64,000 bases of DNA from JAFAGX01 sp035622175 (lineage in GTDB: Bacteria; Acidobacteriota; Terriglobia; Terriglobales; Acidobacteriaceae), in contig DASPVV010000081.1 in the NCBI GenBank assembly GCA_035622175.1, positions 17,425 through 81,424 on the forward strand, given 5' to 3'. Each line of letters begins with the position of its first letter. Positions within the stretch are counted from its first letter, which is position 1. This document shows positions 28,917 through 37,903 of the stretch, one piece after another. Both the position numbers and the translations under genes were made by a program. The notes beneath the pieces were generated by a model. That model was not told where the DNA came from. It made no database searches and saw only the letters and a program-made list of their open reading frames with translations.

Positions 28917-31900
28917 CTACTCCTCGTCCCCCAGGTCGGCTCCCGGGGAGGGATGGGACTCCGGGCGGATCTCGGGCAGGCCGGCTGCGCGGAGCTCACG
29001 GTTCAACCTGGGAAGCTCGCCAGTCTTCAGTTCATTCCACTGTTTCATTACCGTGGCCGTACCTTGTTCAGCAGAGTTCGCGGCTTCCACTTGCGCGGCC
29101 GTGGGAGTCGCATCCGCCATTCCCACCGCGCCGTAGAGCGTGCTGACCGCGGCATTCACCCGGTTGAGGGTCGGGGTCGATGTGGCCGCGGTTGTCGGCT
29201 CACCTTCGCTAAGCGCCTCGAGCTTCTTGCCAAAGGCCGCGATCGAGTCTGCCGTTGCCCCGGTTGCCCTTCCCGACAGCGGCTTCAGTTGGTCTTCGAT
29301 CGAATGCGCCTCGCTCACCGCCTCCGAACTATTCGTCAGCAGCGAAGCCAGCCGCATCTCCAGGTCAAACATCTGCCGGATTCCGGCCGACGGGGTTGTT
29401 ACCCGCGGATCCATCTTGACTGCGAGCGGAGCCGTATAAGCGCGTCCATCGACCGTCAGCCGCACGGAGTAGTCGCCGGGCAAAGCGGTTGGGCCGAGGG
29501 GGAGTCGCGGGGTCCTGCGCGGCACGGCGGAGATCGGATACTCGTGATGCCTGGAACTGGGCGGCGGGTAGTGGAGGTCCCATGTCCAGCGATGCGCGCC
29601 GGCAGTGGTCGATAGGGTTTTCGGCATTAGAATCCAGTAAAGGGGAATCAATTGCTTCTCGAGTTCCGCCTGGGTTTCGGCGGGTTGGTCAGCGCTCGAG
29701 TAGCGGCGCACCAGCTTCGCTTCGGAATCGAGAATCTCGATCGTAAGCGGCGAAGAGGCTGCCTGCGAAAGAAAGTAATCGATCACCGCCCCCTCCGGAG
29801 GGTTCTCGGCCATGGGCTCATCCGGCGGAATCGGGGTGTCAGGATTCGTGCTGCGCCGGACGCGGTAGGCAACGCCAGGTTTGAAGAGCACGGCCTCGGC
29901 GTTGGCGCTGGCCGGGGTGATCTGTCGCAGGGGAGTGATATCGTCCAGAATCCAGAACGAGCGCCCGTGGGTGGCAACGATCAGGTCGTCGTCCTGAATC
30001 CACAAATCGCGCATCGAAGTGTGCGGTAAATTCAGCTGGAGCGACTGCCAAGTGTCGCCGTCGTCAAACGACAACCACACGGCATTCTCGGTTCCGGTAA
30101 ACAGCAACCCCTGGCGAACCGGATCTTCGCGAACCGTATCGGCGGGACCCTCCGCCAGCCCATGAACGATCCGTTGCCAGCTCTTGCCTCCATCGTGGGT
30201 GCGATAGATATAAGGGTGAAGGTCATCGAGGCGGAACCGGCTCACCGAAGCGTAGGCGGTCTGATCATCAAAATGCGAGGCTTCGATCTGGGTTACCTTG
30301 CTCCAGGGAGTCAAGTCCGGAGGGGTGATGTTCGTCCAATTCTGCCCGCCGTCGCGAGTAATCCAAATCAAGCCGTCGTCGGTTCCCGCCCAAAGCGTGT
30401 TCACGTTCTGGAAGGATGGCGCAAGCGAATAAATCACCCCTCGTTGCTTGGCCGCGTCCGGATTCTTCGCGAGCAGGGAAGTGACGCTCGGGGGAGCTCC
30501 CGGGTCCGGCCGGGTGAGATCCGGGCTGATCGCCTGCCATGAATTCCCCCCGTCGGTGGTTTTGAAAAGCACGTTGGTGGAGTAGTACAGGATGTGGGGA
30601 TCGATCGGGGAGAAGCGGACCGGCTGGGTGCGATCCGCACGATACTTGCCGCTGCGGACGGGAATCGGAGTAACGTTTTGGACCTGACCCGTCGACCAGC
30701 GATACTTCGAAACCTCACTCCTTCCGCCGCCATAGACAAGATCGGGATCGAGCGGGTCCGGAGCCGCGTAACCGTATTCGATCACCCCCACCGGGCGCCA
30801 GTCGCGGTTGCTGATGAAACCGTCTTGGCCGCGACTCGAAATACACACCGAACCGCTCTCCTGCTGTCCGCTGCAAACTTTGTAGGGAAAGGTCGGAGTG
30901 ACGGCAACGTGATAGAGTTGCGCGGTGGGCTGGGTGTACCAAGAGCTCCAGGTCGTGCCCCCGTTGACGGTCACAATCGCGCCTTGGTCGCTGACGAGCA
31001 GGATAATGTTCGGATCGTTCGGATTGATCCAGAGATTCTGATAATCATCTCCGCCGGGCGCGCCGCGAATACCAGTCCAGCTCTTGCCCCCGTCGGTCGA
31101 ACGAAAGGTGACGATACTGGCGCTGTAAACAACATCCGGGTTTTTGGGATCGACCCTCAACACCGCCAGATCGCCCCCACCAATCCGCATCGCCGGTCGG
31201 GGATCGTCGGTGGCCCGGTACCAACTCTCTCCTGCATCGTCCGACCGGTACAGGCCGAGTCCGGCGCCGGATCCATAATCCCCCTTCTCGGTGGTTCCGA
31301 CGCTGGCATAAATTCGGCTCGGCTGGCTGGGTGCGAGGGCAAGATTGATCTGCACCAGATTGGCGGGCAACCCGTTGGTCAGCTGCTTCCAGGTGTCTCC
31401 GCCATCCGTCGATTTGAACAAGCCTCCGCCGGTTCCGGCAAAAGCATTGTTGTCCTCCCAGGGGCCTTCCGTCTCCTCCCAGAGCGCGGCATAGAGCACC
31501 TGGGGACGGGAAGGATCCATGGTTACGTCGGATCCTCCGGTGTGCTCGTCCTTGTACAGGACCTTTTGCCAGCTTGCCCCTCCGTCGAGCGAGCGAAAAA
31601 TACCCCGCTCCGGGCTCGCACCATAGGGACGGCCGAGCACGGCGGCGAACAGGCGGTTGGGATCTCGCGGGTCAACCACCAGGGCGGGAATCTGTTGGCT
31701 GTCCGCCAAGCCGAGATGCTTCCAGGTGTTGCCTCCGTCGGTCGACTTGTAGATCCCGTTTCCCACCGACAAATCGGGACGATGCAAGCCTTCACCGCTG
31801 GCCACATAAATGATGTCGGGATCCGAGGGAGCTACGGCGATCGCCCCGATCGATTGTGTCGGTTGCGAGTCAAAGATCGCATTCCAGGTGCGCCCATAGT

Positions 31901-32129
31901 CATCGCTTTTCCAAACCCCGCCGTTGACAGCACCGAGGTAGAAGACGTTGGGCTTACTGGGCACGCCGGCTGCGGCCCGGGTTCGACCGCCGCGAAAGGG
32001 TCCGATCATCCGCCAATGCAGCTGCTGGTATGTGCTCTCAGGAACTTGCGCGGCGAAACTGAAGCCGACGTCTGCCACCCCCACACCCAAACAGGCCACC
32101 AGCACAGCGAGACGATAAGCGCGCGTCAA
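28917..32129 (-). CDS. Exported BNR/Asp-box beta-propeller protein (VPS10/sortilin-like)
   Basis: The protein has about 1070 residues from TTG 32129, preferred over the longer TTG frame at 32162 because ggagg lies 8 bases upstream and a clean signal peptide follows (RLAVLVACLGVGVADV...SFAAQ). At least seven Asp-box motifs of the form SxDGGxTW are spread through about 60-750 (for example KSTDGGNTWKHLGL, RSLDGGASWQKVL, RTHDGGKSWQRIV), giving one or two propellers of the sortilin/exo-sialidase type. A beta-sandwich region and a helical tail with a long Ala/Glu-rich segment follow. The protein is common in Acidobacteriota next to peptidases and is sometimes annotated as glycosyl hydrolase, but no sialidase Arg triad is evident. 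It is convergent with the M28 gene. Confidence 0.85.
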   Translation of the reverse strand: MTRAYRLAVLVACLGVGVADVGFSFAAQVPESTYQQLHWRMIGPFRGGRTRAAAGVPSKPNVFYLGAVNGGVWKSDDYGRTWNAIFDSQPTQSIGAIAVAPSDPDIIYVASGEGLHRPDLSVGNGIYKSTDGGNTWKHLGLADSQQIPALVVDPRDPNRLFAAVLGRPYGASPERGIFRSLDGGASWQKVLYKDEHTGGSDVTMDPSRPQVLYAALWEETEGPWEDNNAFAGTGGGLFKSTDGGDTWKQLTNGLPANLVQINLALAPSQPSRIYASVGTTEKGDYGSGAGLGLYRSDDAGESWYRATDDPRPAMRIGGGDLAVLRVDPKNPDVVYSASIVTFRSTDGGKSWTGIRGAPGGDDYQNLWINPNDPNIILLVSDQGAIVTVNGGTTWSSWYTQPTAQLYHVAVTPTFPYKVCSGQQESGSVCISSRGQDGFISNRDWRPVGVIEYGYAAPDPLDPDLVYGGGRSEVSKYRWSTGQVQNVTPIPVRSGKYRADRTQPVRFSPIDPHILYYSTNVLFKTTDGGNSWQAISPDLTRPDPGAPPSVTSLLAKNPDAAKQRGVIYSLAPSFQNVNTLWAGTDDGLIWITRDGGQNWTNITPPDLTPWSKVTQIEASHFDDQTAYASVSRFRLDDLHPYIYRTHDGGKSWQRIVHGLAEGPADTVREDPVRQGLLFTGTENAVWLSFDDGDTWQSLQLNLPHTSMRDLWIQDDDLIVATHGRSFWILDDITPLRQITPASANAEAVLFKPGVAYRVRRSTNPDTPIPPDEPMAENPPEGAVIDYFLSQAASSPLTIEILDSEAKLVRRYSSADQPAETQAELEKQLIPLYWILMPKTLSTTAGAHRWTWDLHYPPPSSRHHEYPISAVPRRTPRLPLGPTALPGDYSVRLTVDGRAYTAPLAVKMDPRVTTPSAGIRQMFDLEMRLASLLTNSSEAVSEAHSIEDQLKPLSGRATGATADSIAAFGKKLEALSEGEPTTAATSTPTLNRVNAAVSTLYGAVGMADATPTAAQVEAANSAEQGTATVMKQWNELKTGELPRLNRELRAAGLPEIRPESHPSPGADLGDEE

Positions 32130-32303
32130 GAGGGAGTCCTCCGGCTGCAAAGAATAAATCAAATCCGCGCAAAAAACGAATGGGGGTGATTGGGTTCAGC
32201 GTGGCTGGCACTGTTCGGCTAGGGGATGGCACACTCGTGCTCTTTACGTCCTCTGCCGGGCAGTTTAGTTTCGTGATTGAGCAGTTCTGGGGGAGGGCTG
32301 TTC

Positions 32304-32345
32304 AGGCGCCCGGCGACTTAATCGAGTCCTGGGCGCCTTTTAATT
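32304..32345 (+). terminator. Hairpin followed by T-rich tract
   Basis: Arms aggcgccc (32304-32311) and gggcgcct (32331-32338) pair over 8 bp with a 19-base loop, followed by ttttaattttt. This reads as an intrinsic terminator for plus-strand transcripts, although both flanking genes are on the minus strand. It may stop antisense transcription or be a chance structure. Confidence 0.4.
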
Positions 32346-32387
32346 TTTCCGCCCGCCGAAGCCGTCGAAAGGATCGAGCCCGGGCGG

Positions 32388-33380
32388 TCAGGGAACAATC
32401 ACCGCCGCACCATCGATCGCGTCGTTCTTCACGGCCGTGAGCGCCTCGTTCGCCTGCGGCAGCGAGAACACGGTAACTTTCGGCTTCAACCCGATTTTCG
32501 CCGCCACCTCGAGGAAATCCCGGGCATCGGCTCTGGTCATGTTGGCTACGCTGCGCAGCTGACGTTCCCCCCACAGCAGACGGTCATAATCGAATTGCGG
32601 GATGCGGTCGAGATGGATGGCGTTAATGGCAACCACCCCGCCTTTTCGCAGGCTGGCGAGCGCCGCGACCACCACGTCTCCGCTGGGCGCAAAGGTAATG
32701 GCGCGATCGAGCTCAACCGGCGGTTGCTCGTGCTCGTTGCCCACCCAGTCCGCTCCCAGGGAGGCAGCCAGCCGGCGATGGGACTCTCCCCGGCTGGAAA
32801 CATAGACGGCGCATTTCCAGGATTTCAAAACTTCAATCGCCAGGTGCGCCGATGCACCGAAACCAAACAATCCCACGCGCTCGCCCCGGCCGACCTCGGC
32901 TACTCGCAGGCTGCGGAATCCGATGATGCCAGCACAGAGGAGGGGAGCGGCATGCAGATCGTCGAGCGACTCGGGTAAAGGAAAGACAAAATCGGCGCGC
33001 GCCAAGGCGCGCTCCGCGTATCCCCCCTGGACGGTATAGCCGGTAAAAGTCGGAGAATCGCACAGATTCTCGAAACCCTGTTGACAGTACCAGCAGGTGC
33101 CATCGACGCCGCCCATCCAGCAAACACCCACACGCATACCGAGCGGCAGATCCGGCCGCCCACCCCCTATGATTTCTGCCACGATCTGGTGGCCGGGAAT
33201 GAGGTTTTCTCGCCGCCGCGGCAACTCCCCCTCGACGATGTGCAAGTCGGTTCGGCAGACTCCGCAGGCGCGCACCCGCAACACGACATGTCCCGGAGTC
33301 AGATCCGGCGGCGGGACTTCCTCGATGCGCAGCGGATGCGTGGAGATTTCGCCGGGGGAGACGAGGGAGGCTGCTTTCAT
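32388..33380 (-). CDS. Zinc-dependent alcohol dehydrogenase family protein
   Basis: The protein has 330 residues from the ATG at 33380 (MKAASLV); the frame is open further upstream but that part does not look like the family. The GroES-like domain carries catalytic-zinc ligands in RACGVCRTDLH and GHQIVAEI. The structural-zinc lobe reads VDGTCWYCQQGFENLC, where an Asp occupies the place of the usual first Cys. A Rossmann segment (VGLFGFGASAHLAIEVLKS) binds NAD(P). Members oxidise alcohols or reduce aldehydes. It is the last gene before the DHA2 transporter on the same strand, 142 bases apart, so a shared transcript is possible but not evident. Confidence 0.85.
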   Translation of the reverse strand: MKAASLVSPGEISTHPLRIEEVPPPDLTPGHVVLRVRACGVCRTDLHIVEGELPRRRENLIPGHQIVAEIIGGGRPDLPLGMRVGVCWMGGVDGTCWYCQQGFENLCDSPTFTGYTVQGGYAERALARADFVFPLPESLDDLHAAPLLCAGIIGFRSLRVAEVGRGERVGLFGFGASAHLAIEVLKSWKCAVYVSSRGESHRRLAASLGADWVGNEHEQPPVELDRAITFAPSGDVVVAALASLRKGGVVAINAIHLDRIPQFDYDRLLWGERQLRSVANMTRADARDFLEVAAKIGLKPKVTVFSLPQANEALTAVKNDAIDGAAVIVP

Positions 33381-33522
33381 ACCAACCGTCCGAGAAATCG
33401 AGCGCGAGTATTCTAGCAATCGGGCTCTGCGGGCACTGCCGCTCCGCATCGGCTCCGGCTCGCGGCCGGCGCCCGCGGTCAACCGTCCAAGCAAATTTCG
33501 CTCCTGACCGGTCCTTGCCCAA

Positions 33523-35091
33523 CTAGTGACCCGCGCCGACGGCGCCTCTGCCCACGCTTCTCTTCAGGAGAAGCGCGACCGGGATGCATGCCAGGCATAC
33601 CAACGCCAGGTAGCGAAAATCATCCACATACGACCAAAGCCTCGCTTGTTGATTGAGCGTCCCCTCGATCAAGCCATAAGCCCGGCTGACAGCGAGCGAC
33701 GCCGAGGCTCCTTGCGCCTGGAAAAGCTGCTCGAGGGCGTGCAGCTCGCCCACCAGGGTCACGCTGGCGGGAGTGATCGAATGCACCAACTCGGTGCGGT
33801 GCAACTGCTGGCGGCGGGCGATCAGAGTGTTGACGACAGCGATCCCGATGCTACCCCCAATATTCCGCAACAGGTTGTACAGGCCGCTGGCATTGCCGAT
33901 TTCCTCGTTCTTGAGGCCGGCCATGGTGGTGGTGGAGAGGGGCACGAACACGCAGCCCGAACCGAACCCGCTCAGGATAATGGCCCCGATGAAGCTCCAC
34001 TGAGAAATCTCGAGAGTCGCCTGCCCAAACCGCAGGCTGCTCACGGCGAACAACAAGAACCCACTCACGATCAGCCATCGGTTGTCGACCTTCGCGGTCA
34101 GGATGCCGATGATCGGCATGGCCAGAATGGCTCCGATTCCGCGCGGGCTCACCGCCCAGCCGGCAGAGAAGGCCGTGTAACCCAGCAATTCCTGGTAGAA
34201 GAGCGGCAACAGGGTGACCAGGCCGTAAAGCGCCGCGCCAAACAAGCCAATGAGCAAGCATCCCAAAGTGAAATTACGGTGCCGAAAAACCCGCAGATTG
34301 ACGAGTGGTCGATCGAGGCGAAATTGGCGAATCAAGAAGGCCACCAGACACAGCACAAGAATCACGCTCGCCCAGCGAATCCAGGTGGCACCGAACCAAT
34401 CATCTTCCTGACCTTTATCGAGGATCACTTGCAGGCATCCCAGCCAAATGGCCAGCAGCCCCAGCCCGATTCCGTCAAATCTTCCCGGCTTCGCCTCTCT
34501 GATGTAAGGCGGATCCTCCACATAGCGGAGAATCATGAACACGGCGAAGATGCCGACGGGGATGTTAATGTAGAACGCCCAGCGCCAAGAGTAGGTATCG
34601 GTGAGCCAACCTCCGAGCGTGGGGCCGAGTACGGGGGCAACCACCACGCCCAGGGCAAAGACGGCCATCGCCAGACCACGCTTGTCGGCGGGAAAGCTTT
34701 CGAGCAGGATCGACTGGGATAAGGGCTGCAGGGCGCCGCCGCCAGCGCCCTGGGCGGCGCGGGCGATGAGAATCATGGCCAGGCTCGGGGCTGCGCCACA
34801 GAGGAAGGATGAAGCCGTGAAGATGGCAATGCAGGTGATCAGAAACCGCTTGCGGCCGAAGCGGAGGGAGAACCAACTACTGGCGGGAAGGACTACGGCG
34901 TTGGCCACCAGGTAACTGGTAAGCACCCAGGTTGCTTCGTCGTTGGAGGCGGAAAGACTCCCGGCAATGTAGGGCAAGGCAACCGCCGCAATCGAGGTAT
35001 CGAGCACCTCCATGAACGTGGCCAGCATGACCGAGACCGCAATGAACCAAGGGTTGATCGGCGGTCGCGTGGGTGCCTCCGCAGCAGCCAT
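33523..35091 (-). CDS. DHA2-family MFS efflux transporter (EmrB/QacA type)
   Basis: The protein has 522 residues from the ATG at 35091 (MAAAEAPTRPPINPW), chosen because homologous sequence begins there although the frame extends to 35199. Hydropathy indicates about 14 membrane segments. Family motifs include LDTSIAAVALPYIAGSL in helix 1 (motif D1), LRFGRKRFL in the first cytoplasmic loop (motif A) and GVVVAPVLGPTLGGWLTD (motif C of drug:proton antiporters). The protein is expected to export drugs or other amphiphiles. No membrane-fusion (EmrA) or regulatory gene is adjacent. It is divergent from the gamma-glutamyltransferase gene. Confidence 0.92.
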   Translation of the reverse strand: MAAAEAPTRPPINPWFIAVSVMLATFMEVLDTSIAAVALPYIAGSLSASNDEATWVLTSYLVANAVVLPASSWFSLRFGRKRFLITCIAIFTASSFLCGAAPSLAMILIARAAQGAGGGALQPLSQSILLESFPADKRGLAMAVFALGVVVAPVLGPTLGGWLTDTYSWRWAFYINIPVGIFAVFMILRYVEDPPYIREAKPGRFDGIGLGLLAIWLGCLQVILDKGQEDDWFGATWIRWASVILVLCLVAFLIRQFRLDRPLVNLRVFRHRNFTLGCLLIGLFGAALYGLVTLLPLFYQELLGYTAFSAGWAVSPRGIGAILAMPIIGILTAKVDNRWLIVSGFLLFAVSSLRFGQATLEISQWSFIGAIILSGFGSGCVFVPLSTTTMAGLKNEEIGNASGLYNLLRNIGGSIGIAVVNTLIARRQQLHRTELVHSITPASVTLVGELHALEQLFQAQGASASLAVSRAYGLIEGTLNQQARLWSYVDDFRYLALVCLACIPVALLLKRSVGRGAVGAGH

Positions 35092-35164
35092 GGGGATTCG
35101 TTTCCCGTGCCGGGAACCCCTCAGAGATGCTGCCAGGCAGGAGAAGGTTGCAGCAAGTTCCGCG

Positions 35165-36907
35165 ATGGCCGAAGCAGCAAGGCCTTGCCGCCTTGACACT
35201 CAGCTCGCGGCCAACGAGAATTCGAGTGCCGCGAGGTTGCCGGTGCGTGCTTGCCTTCTCTGGCTCGTCGTCTTGCTGTTCTACTGCTCAGCCTTTCCCG
35301 ACAGCCGCTCGCAGGCCAGGTCCATGGTGATCTCGCGCTACGGCATCGTGGCCACCAGCCATACGCTGGCTTCCCTTGCCGGCGCCGACATTTTGCGTCG
35401 TGGCGGATCGGCCGTCGATGCGGCGATTGCCGCCAATGCCGTGCTGGCTGTTACCGAGCCCATGATGTGCGGCTTGGGCGGGGATCTGTTCGCCATCGAT
35501 TGGGAGGCGGAGAGCGGAAAGTTGTATGCCATCAATGCGAGCGGTTGGGCTCCGCGCGGACTCACCCTCGAGCACCTCAAAGACAAAGGGGCGAACTCCA
35601 TGCCTCTGTCCGGGGTGGATACGGTGACCGTACCTGGCGCCGTGGCCGGGTGGGGCGCCTTGCACGAGCGTTTCGGCCGGTTGGCTTGGAAAGATCTGTT
35701 TCTTCCGGCAATTTTCTATGCCGAGGAAGGCTATCCCGTTCCCGAGATCATTCACGGCTATTGGCAGAGCTCGGTGGACTGGATCTCCCCTGATCGAGAG
35801 AGTCGGCGTGTGTTTTTACCCGATGGCCAAGCTCCGGCCGTGGGCGCAGTCTTCCGCAATCCCGATCTGGCCAAAGCCCTGCGCAGGGTGGCTGACGAGG
35901 GGCCCCAGGCCGTCTACCGAGGCGAAATTGCGCGCGCCATCCTGGCCACTTCGCAAGCGTTCGGCGGCACCATGGCTGCCGATGACTTGGCCGAATTCTC
36001 CCCGGAATGGGTCACTCCGGTCTCCACCACCTATCGCGGCTGGACGATCTATGAACTTCCTCCGAACGGGCAGGGCATGGCTGCGCTTGAAATGCTCAAT
36101 CTCATGGAGACTTCCCGAGCTTCGCCCGAGGGGCCGTTAAGCGCCCCCGAACTGCACAAGAAAATCGAAGCCATGAAGCTGGCTTACGCCGATCTTTATC
36201 GCTACAACGCCGATCCTCGCTTTCACCCCGTCCCGCTCGAAGGATTGTTGTCGAAAGCCTATGCCGCCGAACGCGCCAAATCGATCAACCCCTTGGCGGC
36301 CAATTGCGACGTCGCCCCGGGCAGGCCACAGGGGAGCGACACGACCTATCTCTCGGTGGTGGACCGCCAGGGCAACATCGTTTCCCTGATTCAGAGCAAT
36401 TACGAGGCATTCGGCTCCTGGATTACCGTGCGCGGCATGGGATTCGTCCTGCAAAACCGAGGCGCGCTGTTCTCGCTCGATCCCTCCTCCCCCAATGTGG
36501 TTGCTTCGCGGAAGCGTCCGTTTCACACCATCATTCCGGCGTTCATGGAACATGGCGACGCGCGCATTGGCTTTGGCATTATGGGTGGAGCCAACCAGCC
36601 GGTGGCCCACGCACAATTTGTCTCGAACCTGGTCGATTACGGCATGAACCTTCAGGCTGCCCTGGAGAATCCACGCTTTACCGTCAGCGGGAAGCGGGGC
36701 TGCACGATCGTGATCGAATCCCGAGTGAAAGCGGATGTGATCGAAAAGCTTTCTTCGATGGGACACCGGTTCGAAGTCGAAGGGGAGTATTCGACCGCCA
36801 TGGGCCGTGGCCAGGCGGTGATGCACGATCGAAAGACCAAGATGAACTACGGAGCTTCGGATCCTCGCGCCGACGGCTCGGCTGAGCCCGAGCCACCTCC
36901 CCTCTGA
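35165..36907 (+). CDS. ggt: Gamma-glutamyltransferase
   Basis: The protein has about 580 residues from ATG 35165; the frame is open to 35012, but that part overlaps the divergent transporter start and reads as its shadow. A hydrophobic N-terminal segment (LLWLVVLLFYCSAF) directs export. The large subunit shows the family pattern ADILRRGGSAVDAAIAANAV and GLGGDLFAIDW. The autocatalytic cleavage site and nucleophile Thr393 lie in DTTYLSVVD, followed by GNIVSLIQSNYEAFGSWI and the conserved GRGQAV near the C-terminus. The enzyme cleaves gamma-glutamyl amides such as glutathione, or transfers the glutamyl group, in the periplasm. The C-terminus is Pro/Glu-rich. Confidence 0.92.
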   Translation: MAEAARPCRLDTQLAANENSSAARLPVRACLLWLVVLLFYCSAFPDSRSQARSMVISRYGIVATSHTLASLAGADILRRGGSAVDAAIAANAVLAVTEPMMCGLGGDLFAIDWEAESGKLYAINASGWAPRGLTLEHLKDKGANSMPLSGVDTVTVPGAVAGWGALHERFGRLAWKDLFLPAIFYAEEGYPVPEIIHGYWQSSVDWISPDRESRRVFLPDGQAPAVGAVFRNPDLAKALRRVADEGPQAVYRGEIARAILATSQAFGGTMAADDLAEFSPEWVTPVSTTYRGWTIYELPPNGQGMAALEMLNLMETSRASPEGPLSAPELHKKIEAMKLAYADLYRYNADPRFHPVPLEGLLSKAYAAERAKSINPLAANCDVAPGRPQGSDTTYLSVVDRQGNIVSLIQSNYEAFGSWITVRGMGFVLQNRGALFSLDPSSPNVVASRKRPFHTIIPAFMEHGDARIGFGIMGGANQPVAHAQFVSNLVDYGMNLQAALENPRFTVSGKRGCTIVIESRVKADVIEKLSSMGHRFEVEGEYSTAMGRGQAVMHDRKTKMNYGASDPRADGSAEPEPPPL

Positions 36908-36935
36908 GCAGGGGCGGGCGCGAGGTGCTCTCGAG

Positions 36936-37814
36936 TTAGGGCGCGGGGACGGCGGCCAGGCTGTCGGAGGATACCTCGATCTCGCGCTCCGTCGAATGCC
37001 GCAGATAGAAGGCCACGGCGAGAGCTCGCTGCCAGAAACGCGAGCCGAGCAGCAGCACCAGGGTGGCCTGGCTCACCAGGAATGCTCCGAGCACGCTGTC
37101 TGGCGGCACCAAAGCGCGCCAAAGGGAGATCCCCGCCAGCAAGATGAAAGTCGCTACCATGGCGGCGAGCAGGTAGCTTCCGAGCAGACGAAAAAAGTTC
37201 CGGCAGGTAACCCGAAACCCCCAGCGGATGGACTTGCGAATGGCGGGTTGGTCCCGCAACACCGCATCCGTTTGCGCCAGGTCGAACCAAATGCGCAGGG
37301 CGGTCAACAGCACAAAGCCCAACCCCAGGTTCCCCCCGGCGACGAGCAAGGGCAGGCGGTCGTCATTCGAGGACGCGTCCACCGAGTTCGCCAGAGCGCC
37401 TTCGACGGCGAACAGTAGGCCCATGATCATGCCCGCTAGGAGGACGAAAATCACAAACAGGCGCAGCAATCGCCAAACATTGCGGCCGCAGGCGCGAAAG
37501 AACTCCTCGCGCGGAATGCGATGATCGGAGGCAAAGCCGAGCAAGACTCCGGGCATGAACAGAAGACTGGCCAGAAAGAACAGAAGCGCAAACGTCACGC
37601 CCGCCCCGGAGGCGCTCCTTACCGGGCCAAATTCAGGACGAGCGATCAGCTCGATGAGGACGCCGAGGTCCAAGCCATGCAGCAAGCGGTCGGCGTACAG
37701 GCTATGGTCCAGGATGCCGTGGACACTCCCGCTGAAGGGACCCGCACTCAACCTGGCAAATACCACATTCAGCAAGTAGAACCAGACGATATATCGCTTG
37801 CCACGACGCAGCAT
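36936..37814 (-). CDS. Multi-pass membrane protein of unknown function
   Basis: Not recognised beyond being a membrane protein with about six hydrophobic segments (for example VTFALLFFLASLLFMPGVLL, LRLFVIFVLLAGMIMGLLFA, LLVAGGNLGLGFVLLTAL, LLAAMVATFILLAGIS). The ATG at 37814 (MLRRGKRYIVWFYLLNVV) is the first ATG giving a sensible cytoplasmic start. TTG codons at 37847 and 37958 are alternatives, the latter overlapping the M1 peptidase gene upstream. The loop RIWFDLAQTDAVLRDQPAI is typical of a large family of DUF-type membrane proteins in Acidobacteriota. Its place directly after the M1 peptidase suggests cotranscription. Confidence 0.65.
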   Translation of the reverse strand: MLRRGKRYIVWFYLLNVVFARLSAGPFSGSVHGILDHSLYADRLLHGLDLGVLIELIARPEFGPVRSASGAGVTFALLFFLASLLFMPGVLLGFASDHRIPREEFFRACGRNVWRLLRLFVIFVLLAGMIMGLLFAVEGALANSVDASSNDDRLPLLVAGGNLGLGFVLLTALRIWFDLAQTDAVLRDQPAIRKSIRWGFRVTCRNFFRLLGSYLLAAMVATFILLAGISLWRALVPPDSVLGAFLVSQATLVLLLGSRFWQRALAVAFYLRHSTEREIEVSSDSLAAVPAP

Positions 37815-37903
37815 GTCGGTGCTCGCCAAAATGAAGCCGGCTTTCTGCAACGTTCGTCCTCCCGCTACAAGTTTTGACCAAATCGCTTGGGGCCCCGATC
37901 TCC

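Noticed and set aside
30594..32189. Long plus-strand frame (531 codons) opposite the BNR protein
   Set aside because: It is antisense to Asp-box repeats that clearly encode protein; no motif or ribosome-binding site of its own.
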